Source: Acidobacteriaceae bacterium (GTDB lineage: Bacteria > Acidobacteriota > Terriglobia > Terriglobales > Acidobacteriaceae). Taken from it: a stretch of 6,781 nucleotides of DNA. The notes under the pieces were generated by a model that did no database searches, was not told the origin of the DNA, and saw only the letters and a program-made list of their open reading frames with translations. The stretch spans positions 1-6,781 of the forward strand of contig PMTP01000072.1 of NCBI GenBank assembly GCA_003167305.1, read 5' to 3'. Made by a program: the position numbers and the translations under genes. Numbering within the stretch: position 1 is the first letter of the stretch; the number at the start of each line of letters is the position of its first letter. Shown piece after piece: positions 6,061 through 6,781 of this stretch.

Positions 6061-6483
6061 CTACCGCAACAGCTTGAGCGTCAGCGAATCGGCTTCGGCG
6101 TTGAAGTATTTGTTGAGGGCTTCGTTGAAGACTACTTTGCCTTCGGCGGCGCGGGCGAAGAGCGTCATCGACGAGCGGAACTTGAGGTCGTCGGGAGGTC
6201 CGAGGATTTCGCGGATCGTGCGGCCCTCGACTTGATTGATTAGTTTCGTGCACTCAACCAAACGCGGACCAAGTAGCGGATGGCGCGCGTAGGCCGCGGC
6301 TTCATCCAGCGAGCCGATCCCGTAAAACTCCGATTGTGAACTGCGGCCCAGGCCCTTCATCTGCGGAAAGATGAACCAGATCCAGTGGCCGCGCTTGCGG
6401 CCGGCGATGAGCTCGGCCAGCACTTGCGGATAGACTGCGGCCTGGGCGCTGACGAAGCGGTCGAGGTTGAATGGGTCTGCCAT
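6061..6483 (-). CDS. DUF1810 family protein
   Basis: This 140-residue soluble protein matches the DUF1810 family (about 140 residues, function unknown). It opens with DPFNLDRFVSAQ (3-14), has the hallmark GRKRGHWIWFIFPQMKGLGRS (28-48 region), then SLDEAAAYARHPLLGPRL (58-75 region), and closes with GPPDDLKFRSSMTLFA (95-110). There is no signal peptide or membrane helix, so it is likely cytoplasmic. The ATG at 6483 is preceded by GGAG (6495-6492) with 8 bases spacing; that site lies in the last codons of ccmB, whose stop is 5 bases away, so the two genes are probably one transcript. The frame stays open upstream inside ccmB, but that extension is low-complexity and unrelated to the family. The 3' end meets the SIMPL gene end-on. 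Confidence 0.9.
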   Translation of the reverse strand: MADPFNLDRFVSAQAAVYPQVLAELIAGRKRGHWIWFIFPQMKGLGRSSQSEFYGIGSLDEAAAYARHPLLGPRLVECTKLINQVEGRTIREILGPPDDLKFRSSMTLFARAAEGKVVFNEALNKYFNAEADSLTLKLLR

Positions 6484-6488
6484 GGCGT

Positions 6489-6781
6489 TCACTCCGCGTG
6501 AAAGACTACGTCGAAGAGCAGCAGGCTGACGGTGGTGAAGATAATGTCGTAGCCGAGGAGCAGCTTGATCCACAGTGTGGGGTCGCTCTCGCCGGTGAGG
6601 ATCGCCGTGGTGGCCTGTACCATCGCCAGCAGAGCCGGAATGAAGATGGGAAAGAGAATCAGCGAGAGCAGTAGTTCGCGGTTGCGGCTGCGGATGGAGA
6701 GCGCGGCAAAGAAGATGCCGTTGGCGACCAGCGCCCACGTTCCCAGCGGCAGCACCAGCGCCAGCAGCCAGGCCTGGCCGG
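6489..6781 (-). CDS. ccmB: heme exporter protein CcmB, C-terminal part; 5' end beyond window
   Basis: The last 96 residues are visible. CcmB is the membrane subunit of the CcmAB ABC transporter, which supports System I cytochrome c maturation by releasing holo-CcmE in the periplasmic pathway. Three hydrophobic segments can be seen: one starting LLALVLPLGTWALV, one around LLLSLILFPIFIPALLAMV, and one around IKLLLGYDIIFTTVSLLLF near the end. The pattern ALSIRSRNRELLLSLILFP (a basic loop followed by a long Leu/Pro helix), then MVQATTAIL, then YDIIF, is typical of CcmB. The protein ends DVVFHAE. In many genomes ccmC follows ccmB; here a DUF1810 gene follows instead. The identification rests on the C-terminal third only. 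Confidence 0.85.
   Translation of the reverse strand, partial: GQAWLLALVLPLGTWALVANGIFFAALSIRSRNRELLLSLILFPIFIPALLAMVQATTAILTGESDPTLWIKLLLGYDIIFTTVSLLLFDVVFHAE

Noticed and set aside
6484..6738. N-terminal extension of the DUF1810 frame by 85 codons into ccmB.
   Set aside because: The extension is His/Arg-rich out-of-frame ccmB sequence, and the internal ATG at 6483 has a proper ribosome binding site and starts at the family's usual N-terminus.

Overview
The window is a GC-rich stretch of bacterial chromosome carrying eight protein-coding genes and part of a ninth-gene neighbourhood at each edge. Nothing in it looks like phage, transposon, rRNA, tRNA or CRISPR. The gene set (HslV with a long propeptide, a secreted glutamate-carboxypeptidase-II-like M28 peptidase, a secreted SIMPL protein, a CcmB heme exporter) and the codon style would suit a soil-type Acidobacteriota chromosome. 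That assignment is an inference from gene style only; no marker gene here settles it.

Left part. The 5' 458 bases encode, on the minus strand, the first 152 residues of the HslV protease subunit; its 3' end, and probably hslU, lie beyond the left edge. A 193-bp divergent spacer separates it from a plus-strand gene for a 160-residue single-pass membrane protein (DUF3592-like, tentative). After a 154-bp spacer comes the largest gene, a 731-residue exported M28 metallopeptidase of the GCPII/PSMA and transferrin-receptor-like family. All its metal ligands are present, but the residues that give human GCPII its glutamate preference are changed.

Middle. A compact higB-higA toxin-antitoxin pair with its own promoter-like sequence sits between the peptidase gene and trpD (anthranilate phosphoribosyltransferase, tryptophan pathway). 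The antitoxin frame runs on 34 bases into trpD, and trpD has no ribosome binding site of its own that I can see. Expression of a biosynthetic gene may therefore be coupled to the addiction module. TrpD also has Gly in place of the usual Asp of its GTGGDG motif.

Right part. A 241-residue exported SIMPL/DUF541 protein is encoded on the plus strand. It converges, with only one base between the stop codons, on a minus-strand pair: the end of ccmB (cytochrome c maturation heme exporter, cut by the right edge) followed five bases later by a DUF1810 gene.

I did not find a convincing new multi-gene system. The observations most worth checking are the higA/trpD overlap, the natural Asp-to-Gly change in TrpD, and the altered specificity pocket of the M28 peptidase.
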